Positions 1 to 8,726 of a DNA stretch of 39,998 bases are shown piece by piece (position 1 is the first letter of the stretch; each line of letters starts with the position of its first letter). The notes under the pieces were generated by a model. The model made no database searches, was not told the origin of the DNA, and was given only the letters and a program-made list of their open reading frames with translations. The translations under genes and the position numbers were made by a program. Origin of the DNA: Geobacillus icigianus (GTDB lineage Bacteria; Bacillota; Bacilli; Bacillales; Anoxybacillaceae); the NCBI RefSeq assembly GCF_000750005.1, contig NZ_JPYA01000030.1:1-39998 (forward strand). The letters are read 5' to 3'.

Positions 1-50
1 AATTTTAAAAAAACGTTGATTTATTAATGTTTTTGACTATATAAAATTCC

Positions 51-88
51 TAACAGATTCAATTATGTTATCTGTTATGTTTCTGTTA
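51..88. repeat. Short TAACAGA/TCTGTTA repeats at the primase 3' end
   Basis: TAACAGA at 51-57 is followed by inverted copies TCTGTTA at 71-77 and 82-88. The A+T-rich stretch 1-85 lies downstream of the primase stop and has no convincing gene. The repeats could form a small hairpin in the minus-strand transcript or be binding sites next to a replication gene. Neither is demonstrated. Confidence 0.3.
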
Positions 89-1939
89 GATGTCTTTATC
101 TATTTTTACATAAACTCTTTGATTTTTCCCTTTTATCCAAGACTGTTTGCTTTCATACCCCACATTCGCTAATCTCCGTCCAAATTCCACTTTTCCTACT
201 TCTCGTAGTCCATTTTCCATACAAAAGGCAACATAGGCGTTATATACATCTTTTGCTGGACGATTTAAAATCAAATGCTGATTTTCGCTCTCGAACGCTA
301 ATACACTATCACTCGCAATAAAGTATTCTTTCGTTTTTGCTTGAATCGTTAAACTATCGGTTAACTTGCCGCCATTCGCTTTGATTCGTTGAATGCCTTC
401 AAGTGCTAAACGCAAAATATAACTTTTCGCATTCGGCGACGATAATTTACGATCCAGATCCAAGTCGCGACGTTTGACGTGATTGTCGCAAGGGATGACG
501 ACCACGCGCCGAGCGATGCCGCCAGACTTGTCTTTAAACGTCGGCATATCATTACATGTAAAAATGAGCGTTGCTCGATTTTTCAACTTGAACGGCTGCT
601 GGTAAATCGGGCGAACCATAATTGGGTCACCGGAAGCGAGCGTTTTAAAGTTTTTTGACTGTTCCATATAGCTTGCGTCGATATCATCGCCAATGTTTAC
701 GAGCTTTCCCTCTAAGAACGCCACACTTGTGGCGTCGTTAAAGTCATTTAACGTGAGTTGTGACGCCAATTCTCCTGCAAATTCACTAATCATTTTCAAA
801 AATGTACTTTTTCCGTTATTCCCTTTATGTCCTTGAAAGAAAAAGACGATGTGCGGAAACGAATGCGTCATTAAGATATGCCCAAACATTTCTTCAATGA
901 CCATACGCAAGTCTTTTCGGTTCATCGTAAAAAAGTCTAAAAACTGGTCAACGTGTTCGTCATAAGCGCCTTCTTGATATTGCACATCCAAGTAATAGGG
1001 AGTGAACCCATAATCTGCTTCAATAACTTCACCATCGTCGATAATATACCCGCCTGGCAACTTAATCGGAAAGTCTTGTTCTTCGATATATTCGGATTTG
1101 ATTTTAAATAGTTCAATCAGTTGTTTATGCTGGTTTGGTTTTAATTTAATTAGCTTATCAATTTCACGTAGTAGTTTATTGTCATTGTGCACGTAATGAT
1201 CGTCTTGTTTAAAATACAGCTTTTGCTGATAGTATTTAATGTCTAACCGTGAAACGAGCACTTCACTCGTCATGACAATATCTTTTTCGTTGAGAAATTG
1301 AACAGCTTGTCCTTTTTTCTTTTTGTCGTATGTTTGGTTAACGGACTCAATGACATGGATAAGTTCTTTTCCCAAAGGTTCGCCAAATACAAGTTCGTCA
1401 ATAAAATGAGCCAATTCCTCGATAAACGCATCGTCCAACTCATACATTTCTTTCGCGGTGAGTAAGTGTGTAAATAACGCAGAGTTACGTCCTTGGTGCT
1501 CTACAAGCCCCGTTAACACGTGTTTTAAGTGCATCGGGTGTAAATAGACTGGAAGCATCGGAAGTGCGCTCAAATCGCCTAAAAAACGCTCATTTTGCAT
1601 CGGTCGCAATTTGCCATTTTGTTTAATAACGGCCATAGACTTTTTCCCTGTCTTGTAATCAACGTTGATCCCAGACACCGTCAATTTTCCTGTCCAGTTC
1701 TTTATCATGACGCCTTTCGGCTTTTGGTAATACAAATGGCAACCGCGACTGGTTTCTACTCGTAAAGTGGGAAAGAGGCGAAAGAGTTTTTCTATCGCCT
1801 CATTCCGTTCGTCAAAATCGACGACGACGATCGAACTGTTTAGCAAAATTGCTGCGTCTTCATAGTGTTCGTGTGTCGTGCTAAAAATATCGAGTGAATG
1901 TTTCGGCACTTTCCCATCTAATTCGATGTATTTAATCAT
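86..1939 (-). CDS. Phage primase-helicase (AEP-like N-terminus plus SF3 helicase)
   Basis: A 617-residue protein likely to prime and unwind phage DNA at the fork. The N-terminus has the pattern of a small archaeo-eukaryotic primase/polymerase: DFD at residues 41-43 and SRGCH at 64-68. The C-terminal half is a superfamily 3/D5-type AAA+ helicase with Walker A GHKGNNGKS (370-378), Walker B ending GDDID (417-421), sensor-1 TCND (461-464) and an arginine pair R477-R478. The start ATG follows AGGTGA at suitable spacing. It is the last gene of the leftward replication module inside this window, just after the HhH gene. The helicase call is firm; the primase half rests on two motifs. Confidence 0.88.
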   Translation of the reverse strand: MIKYIELDGKVPKHSLDIFSTTHEHYEDAAILLNSSIVVVDFDERNEAIEKLFRLFPTLRVETSRGCHLYYQKPKGVMIKNWTGKLTVSGINVDYKTGKKSMAVIKQNGKLRPMQNERFLGDLSALPMLPVYLHPMHLKHVLTGLVEHQGRNSALFTHLLTAKEMYELDDAFIEELAHFIDELVFGEPLGKELIHVIESVNQTYDKKKKGQAVQFLNEKDIVMTSEVLVSRLDIKYYQQKLYFKQDDHYVHNDNKLLREIDKLIKLKPNQHKQLIELFKIKSEYIEEQDFPIKLPGGYIIDDGEVIEADYGFTPYYLDVQYQEGAYDEHVDQFLDFFTMNRKDLRMVIEEMFGHILMTHSFPHIVFFFQGHKGNNGKSTFLKMISEFAGELASQLTLNDFNDATSVAFLEGKLVNIGDDIDASYMEQSKNFKTLASGDPIMVRPIYQQPFKLKNRATLIFTCNDMPTFKDKSGGIARRVVVIPCDNHVKRRDLDLDRKLSSPNAKSYILRLALEGIQRIKANGGKLTDSLTIQAKTKEYFIASDSVLAFESENQHLILNRPAKDVYNAYVAFCMENGLREVGKVEFGRRLANVGYESKQSWIKGKNQRVYVKIDKDI

Positions 1940-1943
1940 CTTG

Positions 1944-2177
1944 TCACCTGCCTTGGTGTTTGGCTTGTATAAATCCTAAACAATGCTCCCGAATCTTTTG
2001 TGCCGTTTTCGGACCGATTCCTGCAATTTCTTCTAATGATTCCAGCCACTCGAGCATAATTTTTGTGTCTAACTCGTTTTGTCGCTTAGCACCTGCTTCG
2101 AATCCTTTATTCCACGCTGTCATGATGTCTGGATGAAAGGGAGAAGTGATTTTCTCCCTTTGTTGTTTGTACTTCAT
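1944..2177 (-). CDS. Small helix-hairpin-helix protein
   Basis: A 77-residue protein whose C-terminal half reads LEEIAGIGPKTAQKIREH (about residues 48-65). This is a helix-hairpin-helix motif of the kind that binds the DNA backbone non-specifically. The ATG overlaps the upstream dUTPase stop (TAATG), so the two genes are probably translationally coupled. It lies between dUTPase and primase-helicase, which suggests an accessory replication role, but no enzymatic domain is visible. I do not recognise a named family. Confidence 0.7.
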   Translation of the reverse strand: MKYKQQREKITSPFHPDIMTAWNKGFEAGAKRQNELDTKIMLEWLESLEEIAGIGPKTAQKIREHCLGFIQAKHQGR

Positions 2178-2662
2178 TAATAACCACCGTCTTGGCGCTG
2201 GTGATTGATTTTGTTTTTAGCCATGTATTTCTCAAAAATCGTTTCTGGTGTTAACCCGACCATGCGTGACAAGGATAATAGAAAATGCCACAGGTCAATC
2301 ACTTCCTCTTGCAATCGATCTATGTCAATTCGTTTTTCTTGTTTCCACCATTTCCAGTTCACTTCGCGACGAATTTCATCGATTTCGCTTTCCATTGCAA
2401 TCGTGATAGCGACTACCCATTCATCGAGTGTTTTATCAATTTTGCGTTCTTTAATAATGCGTTCATCTAGTGCTCGTTGCATATCAAACATCGCTTCGAG
2501 TTTTTCGATTTCCTCGTCTTCGATTATTTCAACCGCAGTTGCTAAACCTGTTGCAAAGTCGTGCAATTTGTGTCTATTTGCCTCTGAGATTAGTTTTTTT
2601 AGACGTTCTTTTGCGCTTGAAACTGTTTTTTCAAAATGTTCCAAGATGTTTGGTTTCGTCAT
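2177..2662 (-). CDS. Dimeric dUTPase (all-alpha NTP pyrophosphatase family)
   Basis: A 161-residue protein that probably hydrolyses dUTP to dUMP and PPi, keeping uracil out of phage DNA and feeding dTMP synthesis. It has the all-alpha dUTPase/MazG-superfamily layout: acidic metal-binding helix ESEIDEIRRE (91-100), a second acidic helix EEVIDLWHF (119-127), and the dUTPase_2-type ending K149-N-K..N..RQ.GGY. The start has a strong GGGAGGAG ribosome binding site. It is 3 nt from the upstream zinc-ribbon gene and shares TAATG with the downstream HhH gene. A MazG-like specificity cannot be fully excluded. Confidence 0.85.
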   Translation of the reverse strand: MTKPNILEHFEKTVSSAKERLKKLISEANRHKLHDFATGLATAVEIIEDEEIEKLEAMFDMQRALDERIIKERKIDKTLDEWVVAITIAMESEIDEIRREVNWKWWKQEKRIDIDRLQEEVIDLWHFLLSLSRMVGLTPETIFEKYMAKNKINHQRQDGGY

Positions 2663-2665
2663 TTC

Positions 2666-3184
2666 TTACTCCTCCCTTGCACTCGTAAAGTAGTTATTAA
2701 ACTTATCCCGTTTCGGAAATTCACCTTTTGTTGGAAACACATCGACAGGCGCTGCGCATTGATAACACTCTACTTCTTTTACGCCTTCTTTTTCGTATCG
2801 TACCCCTTTAAAACCGCAATTCGGGCATTCATAAAATACTTTGTAGTGAGGAATGCCGTCTTTTACTTTAATGCCTGTGAGATGAAATGTCGGCTTTCCT
2901 TCTTGCGCTGCTTTTTGTTCTTGTTCCCGATACCAGTCACGGAGTGCTTCTGGGAGTAACGGGAGCACGTCTTTCATTGGCTCCATCTTGATTTCGGCTG
3001 TTTTGAAATTTTTAATCTCGATTTTTGGTTTGATGGATACTTTCTTCTTTTTGCTCCCATGATCGAGAAGCCCTAAAAAATCGAGTGTTTTGTTAAGAAA
3101 ATGTTCAAATGATTCAATTGGGAAATTTTCAATCTTCAAACGTGCACTTTTCTCTCCGTTTGACAACGTAATTTGAACGTTCAT
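2666..3184 (-). CDS. Phage zinc-ribbon protein, function unknown
   Basis: A 172-residue protein with a CPNC (120-123) and CYQC (140-143) pair, a classical four-cysteine zinc ribbon near the C-terminus. The N-terminus is beta-rich with a short lysine-rich linker (about 45-70). The start ATG follows TTAAGGAGGT. It sits in the operon between DNA polymerase and dUTPase, so a nucleic-acid-binding accessory role is plausible. I do not recognise the family. Confidence 0.75.
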   Translation of the reverse strand: MNVQITLSNGEKSARLKIENFPIESFEHFLNKTLDFLGLLDHGSKKKKVSIKPKIEIKNFKTAEIKMEPMKDVLPLLPEALRDWYREQEQKAAQEGKPTFHLTGIKVKDGIPHYKVFYECPNCGFKGVRYEKEGVKEVECYQCAAPVDVFPTKGEFPKRDKFNNYFTSAREE

Positions 3185-3196
3185 GTGGCAACCTCC

Positions 3197-4885
3197 TTAA
3201 AATACATTGCTTTGCACAAGCTTAATATAGTAGTTGATATCAATGAGCTTTTTGTTCATCTTGCCGAGTTCGCCGTTCCAAACAAAACTTTGCTCGCTCG
3301 TATGTGGCACTTTATAGTACTTATGGTCGCGAACTTTATACACACCACCGTAATGAAATTGGTTGGTCGCAAAAATACGGTTCACTTTTTGCAACGGCAC
3401 CATTTTCCCATTCATCTCATGTGCCATCCCGTCAAATTTCCCTGCTTTGGCCACGACTTGAAACAAATCTAATTGATTGTTTTTCCACGCTTCAATGACG
3501 GTTTTTTGAATCGGGATGCCGTGCATATAAAAATTGACCAACGCTTTGTCGATGATGTGCAGACTGTTTCGTTCCCAGTCACCGCCTTGAAATTTTGACA
3601 TTCTTCCTCTCGCCTTAATCGTTCCATCGGCGTATTGCACCACGTAATTATTCACATCTCGTTGTGCAATTTTGTGGATATCGTCCACATCTAGCGCCAG
3701 CTGATATTGTTCACCAAAGCGTCGAATGACTTCTAAAATCATGTCCTTCATGCCGTCTTCGTAAGCAATAATGATTCCATCCGTATTCGATTGGATCAAT
3801 TGTGTAAACGGTTCGAGAAGCAAAATAAGATGCGTTAAAATAAGCTGACCGTTCATCGTCACATTGTTAAACTGCTTCGGGTCAAATAATGGATTGTATT
3901 CTGATTTCATCGCGCCGAATGCGCTGTTCAGCACAATCTTATAGATTTCGTGTTTTCGGTCGTTTTGTTTTTTTAGCGCTAAACGTTGTTCGTAAATGCG
4001 CGTGAAAAGTTCAGGACTCCCAGCTTGTCGACTAATAAATTGATTGTTAATCATCAGCGATGGAAAGTAAGACGAAACGTCAATTTGCATCATCTTACCT
4101 GTGTAACGATAGTTTTCAATCGCTCCATGGACGCCTCCGAAACCAAACGTATGCTTAATGCCAGCAATCTCAATTTCTAGCTTTTCTTTTTCCAGCGCGC
4201 CGTGCTCTTCGCCTTGTATGTATCGTTTCTTGATGTTTTCGTAAAAATCGACCACTTCGCGCGGCAGTTCGTTCAGTTGTAAGCGTCTGTCAAATTCTAG
4301 GTGCAATCGGTCGCGGGGTAGTTTCTTTGGTGTTGTCTTTAAGACGGCGGCCGAAAGACTTGCTCTTGTTTTCTTTACAGCTGTCACTGGCAACTTAAAA
4401 GCGTCAACGATTTCGAACTTACTCGTAAAATAGTCTTCGCGTAGTTCGAACACTTTTTTTGTTGTTCGAACATCGTTCTCGCAATACTGAAAGACAAGCT
4501 CTACCTCTTCTTTCGTTAGTGGACGGTTAATGTTGAAATCAATCGGTGTTTCTTGAATATCAAGACCCATGTTTGCCTGGACTTCTTTTAGTGACAACCC
4601 GTTAATTTCTTGCATGGCATCTAATGTGAGATAGCTAAGCGTGGCATTTACTTTCTCGCCGCGAATCAACTTTTGTGACAATTCATACGGATCTTTTCCT
4701 GTTAACAATCCGGCTAAAATAATGTCGTCATAGGCATAATTGTTATATCCGACTAATATGCTAGATGTAGATAAGCTGTTGCGGAGCTTATCTGTATCGT
4801 TATGAATGTGGATGGTGTGGTTCTCGGTCAGGAGAACCACCATCCAGTCGTGTCGAAACACTTCGATATCGTAAAATGTGAACAT
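3197..4885 (-). CDS. Phage family-B-like DNA polymerase with 3'-5' exonuclease
   Basis: A 562-residue replicative polymerase. The exonuclease domain is complete: FYDIE (Asp6, Glu8), GYNNYAYD (46-53) and YCEND (Tyr134, Asp138). The polymerase part has motif A DVSSYFPS (269-276), motif B KIVLNSAFG (316-324) and motif C NTDG (367-370). Motif C lacks the first Asp of the usual DTDS; by family-B knowledge the retained Asp369 is the metal ligand. The protein is short compared with cellular family-B enzymes. It starts at ATG behind GGTGGTG and lies 11 nt from the upstream DUF669 gene. Confidence 0.85.
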   Translation of the reverse strand: MFTFYDIEVFRHDWMVVLLTENHTIHIHNDTDKLRNSLSTSSILVGYNNYAYDDIILAGLLTGKDPYELSQKLIRGEKVNATLSYLTLDAMQEINGLSLKEVQANMGLDIQETPIDFNINRPLTKEEVELVFQYCENDVRTTKKVFELREDYFTSKFEIVDAFKLPVTAVKKTRASLSAAVLKTTPKKLPRDRLHLEFDRRLQLNELPREVVDFYENIKKRYIQGEEHGALEKEKLEIEIAGIKHTFGFGGVHGAIENYRYTGKMMQIDVSSYFPSLMINNQFISRQAGSPELFTRIYEQRLALKKQNDRKHEIYKIVLNSAFGAMKSEYNPLFDPKQFNNVTMNGQLILTHLILLLEPFTQLIQSNTDGIIIAYEDGMKDMILEVIRRFGEQYQLALDVDDIHKIAQRDVNNYVVQYADGTIKARGRMSKFQGGDWERNSLHIIDKALVNFYMHGIPIQKTVIEAWKNNQLDLFQVVAKAGKFDGMAHEMNGKMVPLQKVNRIFATNQFHYGGVYKVRDHKYYKVPHTSEQSFVWNGELGKMNKKLIDINYYIKLVQSNVF

Positions 4886-4896
4886 TTACACCACCA

Positions 4897-5367
4897 TTAA
4901 AACGGGATGTCTGCTGATGCTAATTTGAAGTTTTGAAACTCTTTCATTTTCCCTGTACGCTTATCTTTATAGCGACTTGTTTTAAGTTCTAACTCCACTT
5001 GCGTGCCTAGCGCTTCTTGCAGCTTTTCTACAACAGCTGTTTCGATGTTCGCGATGTCGTCTACCGTTAACTCCACGTTAAACACTTGCGCTGCGTGTCC
5101 CCATAGCTTCTTAATGTTTTGCTCCAACTGCTTTTCAGTAAGCCAGTAGTTCGCGAAATACTTACGGTTTTCATAGCCTTCATTGATGATTGTAAATGTC
5201 AATGAGAGCCATTCTGTTCCTTTGTCGTTCACGCGGAACTGTACGTCTTCCAAGATGGCGTCATAGATGCCATCTGGAAGGTTGTCGTAGCCATTGTCAT
5301 CCACGTTTGTTTGATGCGGGTTGAATCCTTCTTCTAACATTTTTTGAGCCAATGCTTTTAAGTTCAT
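4897..5367 (-). CDS. DUF669-family phage protein, probable ssDNA-binding
   Basis: A 156-residue protein matching the DUF669 pattern: N-terminal GxYxAxLExVxFRxND-like segment (about 33-48), WLSLTFTI strand, a central helix region and a final strand ending DIPF. DUF669 proteins are common beside Sak4-type ATPases in phages and are thought to be single-strand DNA-binding proteins. The acidic-hydrophobic tail ending IPF resembles the tips of SSB proteins, which is an inference. The start follows CAGGAGG. Confidence 0.75.
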   Translation of the reverse strand: MNLKALAQKMLEEGFNPHQTNVDDNGYDNLPDGIYDAILEDVQFRVNDKGTEWLSLTFTIINEGYENRKYFANYWLTEKQLEQNIKKLWGHAAQVFNVELTVDDIANIETAVVEKLQEALGTQVELELKTSRYKDKRTGKMKEFQNFKLASADIPF

Positions 5368-5409
5368 TACTTATTACCTCCTGTTTATCTTGTTAATTAG
5401 TTAAAGTAG

Positions 5410-6273
5410 TTATTTTACTCTCGGCGGACGCGGTGCAGCTGTACGCGGTTTCGGCGTTTGTTTCGACTCTTCTTTTGACTCGGTTTGCGCTTCTGGTTCT
5501 GCTTCGCTTGTTTGCATCACTTGCTCCTCTTGCTTTTCTAGCTGTTCCACAATTTTTTTTGCTTCTTCTTTGCTTGTTTGTGTTGGTTTATCGAAAGCGC
5601 CGATGACCGTATCCAAAATAGCAAGAATCCGTTCGTCTTGAATCCATTCACGCTGATAGGCTTTTCTCCGATCGACAGCTCTACGAATATAATTTTTGCC
5701 GATTTTTTGGCACAAGATGTTCATATCGCAGTTGCCGTTGACTGTGTTTAAGTGTTTCACGCTTAGTGAAGGCACTGGTTTTTCAATGTTGTTTTCTGTC
5801 ACAGTTGCATAACGCGAAATGTAGATAACGTTCATCGGTAAAGCTTTGAGTTTGACAACCAGCGCAGTAAAAATCGACTTAAAAATACCAAATCCTTTTC
5901 CGTATGGAATGTCACCGATGTATTGTACGCCGTGCTCTTCGCAGATAGCCTGTTCGATTAGCGTTACTACATCGTCAATCACGTCAATGACGACTGTTTC
6001 GAAACCATGGTCAGTTGTTTCTAACTCTTTAATCAGTTCGTTTAACTGATCGATAACGCTAAAGCTGATTTGTCCCGTTTTCGGATCGCGCTCGTTTTTT
6101 AGATTGACGCTTGGCGTTTCAATTTGATCCGCGTTCCCATCGGTGTTGAAAATGACCGGATTCGGGAACTGGGAAGCCAAATATGACTTCCCGTGCATCG
6201 TTTGCCCCCAGATAAAGAAGTTGCGCGGTGTATCAACCGTTTTCTTTGGTTGATTTTTTGGTAGTAAGCCCAT
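5410..6273 (-). CDS. Sak4-like RecA-fold ATPase (phage recombinase, AAA_24)
   Basis: A 287-residue ATPase with Walker A GQTMHGKS (23-30) at the start of a RecA-type fold and Walker B-like VVIDVIDD around residues 95-105. The last 50 residues are a charged, Gln/Glu/Pro-rich tail ending in a basic PRPPRVK. Sak4-type proteins promote single-strand annealing or strand exchange with a partner SSB. The gene order here, YqaJ exonuclease then ATPase then DUF669 SSB, fits a recombination cassette. Its ATG is behind AAAGGAGG and it lies 1 nt from the yqaJ-like gene. Confidence 0.8.
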   Translation of the reverse strand: MGLLPKNQPKKTVDTPRNFFIWGQTMHGKSYLASQFPNPVIFNTDGNADQIETPSVNLKNERDPKTGQISFSVIDQLNELIKELETTDHGFETVVIDVIDDVVTLIEQAICEEHGVQYIGDIPYGKGFGIFKSIFTALVVKLKALPMNVIYISRYATVTENNIEKPVPSLSVKHLNTVNGNCDMNILCQKIGKNYIRRAVDRRKAYQREWIQDERILAILDTVIGAFDKPTQTSKEEAKKIVEQLEKQEEQVMQTSEAEPEAQTESKEESKQTPKPRTAAPRPPRVK

Positions 6274-6274
6274 C

Positions 6275-7168
6275 TTAATTTGCCTCCTTTAATTTGATTC
6301 GAACGCTACCAGCCGTTTGGCTGACTTTGATATATTGTTGTGCGAGTTCTGGGTGTTCTTTTTTGAAGCGTGTGCTATCAAATGACTCGCGTTTGCTAGG
6401 AAGCACGCGCGTAATCACAATGCGGTCAGTTTCCCATTTTTTCACGTCGTATTCTTCCATGAGTTGATATAACTTGTCTTTCATCGCTTTATATTGCTCC
6501 TCTAGCTTTTTAAAGCTAGCAAGTTGTAACTCTAGCTTTTCGACTTGTTGTGCGACGATGGTTAATTCGTTTTGACCAACAGACATAAATTCTTGTTCTG
6601 TCATATCTGGCTTTTCTTTTAGATATTCGCAACGAATCCAGAACGTTTCAATCGCATCTAAAATGTGCTGCACGTATTGATCGTCGCGATGAATAACTTT
6701 AATTTGCAATCGGTCTGCATCGAATTCTGCATCAAAATTGTCTGGGCGCTCATAAAGCGCAAGCCATCCGTATTCTACGCCAAATTGATACATATACAAT
6801 TGCATTTGCGCCTCATACGAACGAATATCTGGCGTTTTTCCGTGCGTTTTGATTTCAAGAATCAATTGATTTTCAGCATCATATCCATCAGTATTTGAAC
6901 GAATCCCGCGCTCGACATCCGTTTTCGTGGCCGGTTGAAAGTTTGTTTCGTTGATTGCGTTAATATACTCGCGAATTTGTGGTTCCAATGCATTTCCATA
7001 TGCTGTGTACTCATTTCCTTTAAAGTCCGACGGCTCAATGCCTGTTTTTTCTTTTGCTAACTGAAATTGCGTTTTGTATTTGCTAATGCCTAAAATCGCA
7101 GGTACATCAGATCCGCCGACCCATTTGTCGCGATGTTGAACAACATTCACATCTTTAACACCAAACAT
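6275..7168 (-). CDS. YqaJ-family exonuclease
   Basis: A 297-residue lambda-exonuclease-like (PD-D/E-XK) protein. The YqaJ signature GGSDVPAILGISKY spans residues 18-31, the catalytic core is NTDGY (92-96) followed by LILEIKTHG (102-110; Asp94, Glu105, Lys107), and a coiled-coil segment follows at about 205-240. It should resect double-stranded ends to give 3' single strands for the neighbouring Sak4-like ATPase and DUF669 protein. The ATG follows ATAGGAGCG. The gene is 4 nt from the SNF2-type helicase gene. Confidence 0.88.
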   Translation of the reverse strand: MFGVKDVNVVQHRDKWVGGSDVPAILGISKYKTQFQLAKEKTGIEPSDFKGNEYTAYGNALEPQIREYINAINETNFQPATKTDVERGIRSNTDGYDAENQLILEIKTHGKTPDIRSYEAQMQLYMYQFGVEYGWLALYERPDNFDAEFDADRLQIKVIHRDDQYVQHILDAIETFWIRCEYLKEKPDMTEQEFMSVGQNELTIVAQQVEKLELQLASFKKLEEQYKAMKDKLYQLMEEYDVKKWETDRIVITRVLPSKRESFDSTRFKKEHPELAQQYIKVSQTAGSVRIKLKEAN

Positions 7169-7172
7169 CTTT

Positions 7173-8378
7173 TCACGCTCCTATAAAATTTTTAAATAAC
7201 TCTTCCGTAAAGTCTTTCTTCGCTGTGAGTGCCTCATATACAGCTTCTTCGATGCTGTTTTTGGTGATATATCGGTAGACCGTAACCTTTTTTGTTTGGC
7301 CATTTCGATAACAGCGCCCTAATGCTTGGTCGTAATCTTGATAGCTGTACGTTGGTGTATAGAAAATCACAATGTTGGCATATTGCAATTCAATGCCCGC
7401 AGCACCAGCTTGGTACTGAACGAAAGTGACTGTGTTTTTTAGGTTTTGCCACTCATTGTGTGAAGGCAATTTGTTGACTTTGCCACTTACTTCATAGATG
7501 GTTTTCGTTTTTTGCAACAAGTGCGCAAGCTGGTCTTTTTCTTGTTGGTAATAGTAGAAGATGACCATGTTTTCTTCAGTACTTTCTGCCAGCATTTCTG
7601 TATAGGCTAGCTTGTCCTTTTGATTTGCGTAAAAACGCAATCCGTGTTGCAACTTCATCAGCGTATCAAATGCGATTTTTCCCTCTTTTGTTTCTAACAC
7701 TCGGTCTTTTTGAATGATTTTGTATTCTCTCGACGGTTGAAAGCGAACATCTTCAAAAACTAGTGGCGGTAAGTCAAGGCATTGTTCTTTTGATAGTTTC
7801 GTTGAAATACTTTGATACAATCGTTTCAAATGTTGTTGCTCTTTCCAGCCACTAATGACTTTGACAGACCGATCACCAAAATGTTTGGTTTCATAGATCG
7901 CATGGCGCTTTAAAAACTCGGTTTTGTTTTTGTAAAAGCGAAACATCAAAAAGTAATTGATTGTATCCATCCAGCCATTGCTGGATGGAGTGGCCGATAA
8001 CAACACAAAGTGAGTCGATAACTTTGTTAGGGACAACGCAGCTTTTCCTCGTTGGCTTGATACATTTTTGATATAATGGCACTCGTCGAAAATGACGAAG
8101 TATCCTTTATACAGATGCCAATCTTTTGCGATTTTTCCGTATGACAGTTCGTTGTATGTAATCGCAATGTTGTAGTAATCTGCCACACGTTGAATTTCGC
8201 GGCTCCATCCACCTTCACGCAATTTTGCCGGAGGTTGAACAATTAATAATGGTTCGCCTTGATAATGCTTTAGATAATGATGGATCGAGAGAATGGTCTT
8301 TCCCGTTCCTGTATCTAAGGCATATAACCAGTCAGGATTACTTTTGTTCAAGGCGTCCTTTTGATAACTGTAAAGCAT
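7173..8378 (-). CDS. SNF2/DEAD-like phage helicase
   Basis: A superfamily 2 helicase/translocase. From the ATG at 8378 (401 residues) it starts MLYSYQKDAL, then Walker A DTGTGKT (22-28), DECH box (98-101), SAT motif III (128-130) and a C-terminal arginine motif QALGRCYRNGQ. A longer frame runs to TTG/ATG at 8462/8459, but that overlaps the VRR-NUC gene by over 120 nt and has no clear ribosome binding site. The shorter start places the Q-like motif at the N-terminus as in relatives. Neither start has a strong Shine-Dalgarno sequence, so translation may be coupled to the upstream gene. Its role in this phage type is unproven. Confidence 0.85.
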   Translation of the reverse strand: MLYSYQKDALNKSNPDWLYALDTGTGKTILSIHHYLKHYQGEPLLIVQPPAKLREGGWSREIQRVADYYNIAITYNELSYGKIAKDWHLYKGYFVIFDECHYIKNVSSQRGKAALSLTKLSTHFVLLSATPSSNGWMDTINYFLMFRFYKNKTEFLKRHAIYETKHFGDRSVKVISGWKEQQHLKRLYQSISTKLSKEQCLDLPPLVFEDVRFQPSREYKIIQKDRVLETKEGKIAFDTLMKLQHGLRFYANQKDKLAYTEMLAESTEENMVIFYYYQQEKDQLAHLLQKTKTIYEVSGKVNKLPSHNEWQNLKNTVTFVQYQAGAAGIELQYANIVIFYTPTYSYQDYDQALGRCYRNGQTKKVTVYRYITKNSIEEAVYEALTAKKDFTEELFKNFIGA

Positions 8379-8655
8379 GTCGTAATTCTGCAATCTTTCG
8401 TTGTACGTCTTCGACGCTGTAAGCGACAAACGCGCACCCCCCGTTTTTGTTAATTTCATCAATGTTTAATTGTTGCAACGCTGATACTTTTCCACCTGGG
8501 CGTTTGATTTCGATGCCTACAAATACCGAGTCGATGCAAGCAATGATGTCAGGAACCCCTGCTTTTTGATACATCGAGCCGTGCACTTTCATATACCAAA
8601 CACCCAGTCGATCTAAGTACCGTTTGATTTGGTTTTCAATCGTCTTTTCTGTCAT
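8338..8655 (-). CDS. VRR-NUC domain nuclease
   Basis: A 105-residue stand-alone VRR-NUC protein (PD-D/E-XK nuclease). It shows the pattern GVPDIIACIDSVFVGIEIKRPGGKVSALQ (about residues 33-61): Asp in GVPD, then EIK, then the KxSxxQ segment. Single-domain phage VRR-NUC proteins cleave branched DNA in related systems; that activity is inferred here. The ATG has GGGAG upstream, and this site lies in one arm of an inverted repeat (8659-8665/8696-8702). The 3' end overlaps the helicase gene. Confidence 0.88.
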   Translation of the reverse strand: MTEKTIENQIKRYLDRLGVWYMKVHGSMYQKAGVPDIIACIDSVFVGIEIKRPGGKVSALQQLNIDEINKNGGCAFVAYSVEDVQRKIAELRHALQLSKGRLEQK

Positions 8656-8658
8656 ATC

Positions 8659-8726
8659 GCACTCCCGTGTGATAAAATAAGATTGTGTGTGATGTGGAGT
8701 GCTTTGCCGTTTGGCGAAGCTTTTTT
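8659..8726. promoter_or_regulatory. Overlapping stem structures: RBS-pairing arm and terminator-like hairpin
   Basis: GCACTCC (8659-8665) pairs with GGAGTGC (8696-8702). The second arm overlaps a compact hairpin, 8701-8708 with 8713-8720 (loop GTTT), followed by six T on the plus strand. The two stems are mutually exclusive. On the minus-strand mRNA the first stem would mask the GGGAG of the VRR-NUC gene. On the plus strand the second stem looks like an intrinsic terminator, although no plus-strand gene is here. Confidence 0.45.
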
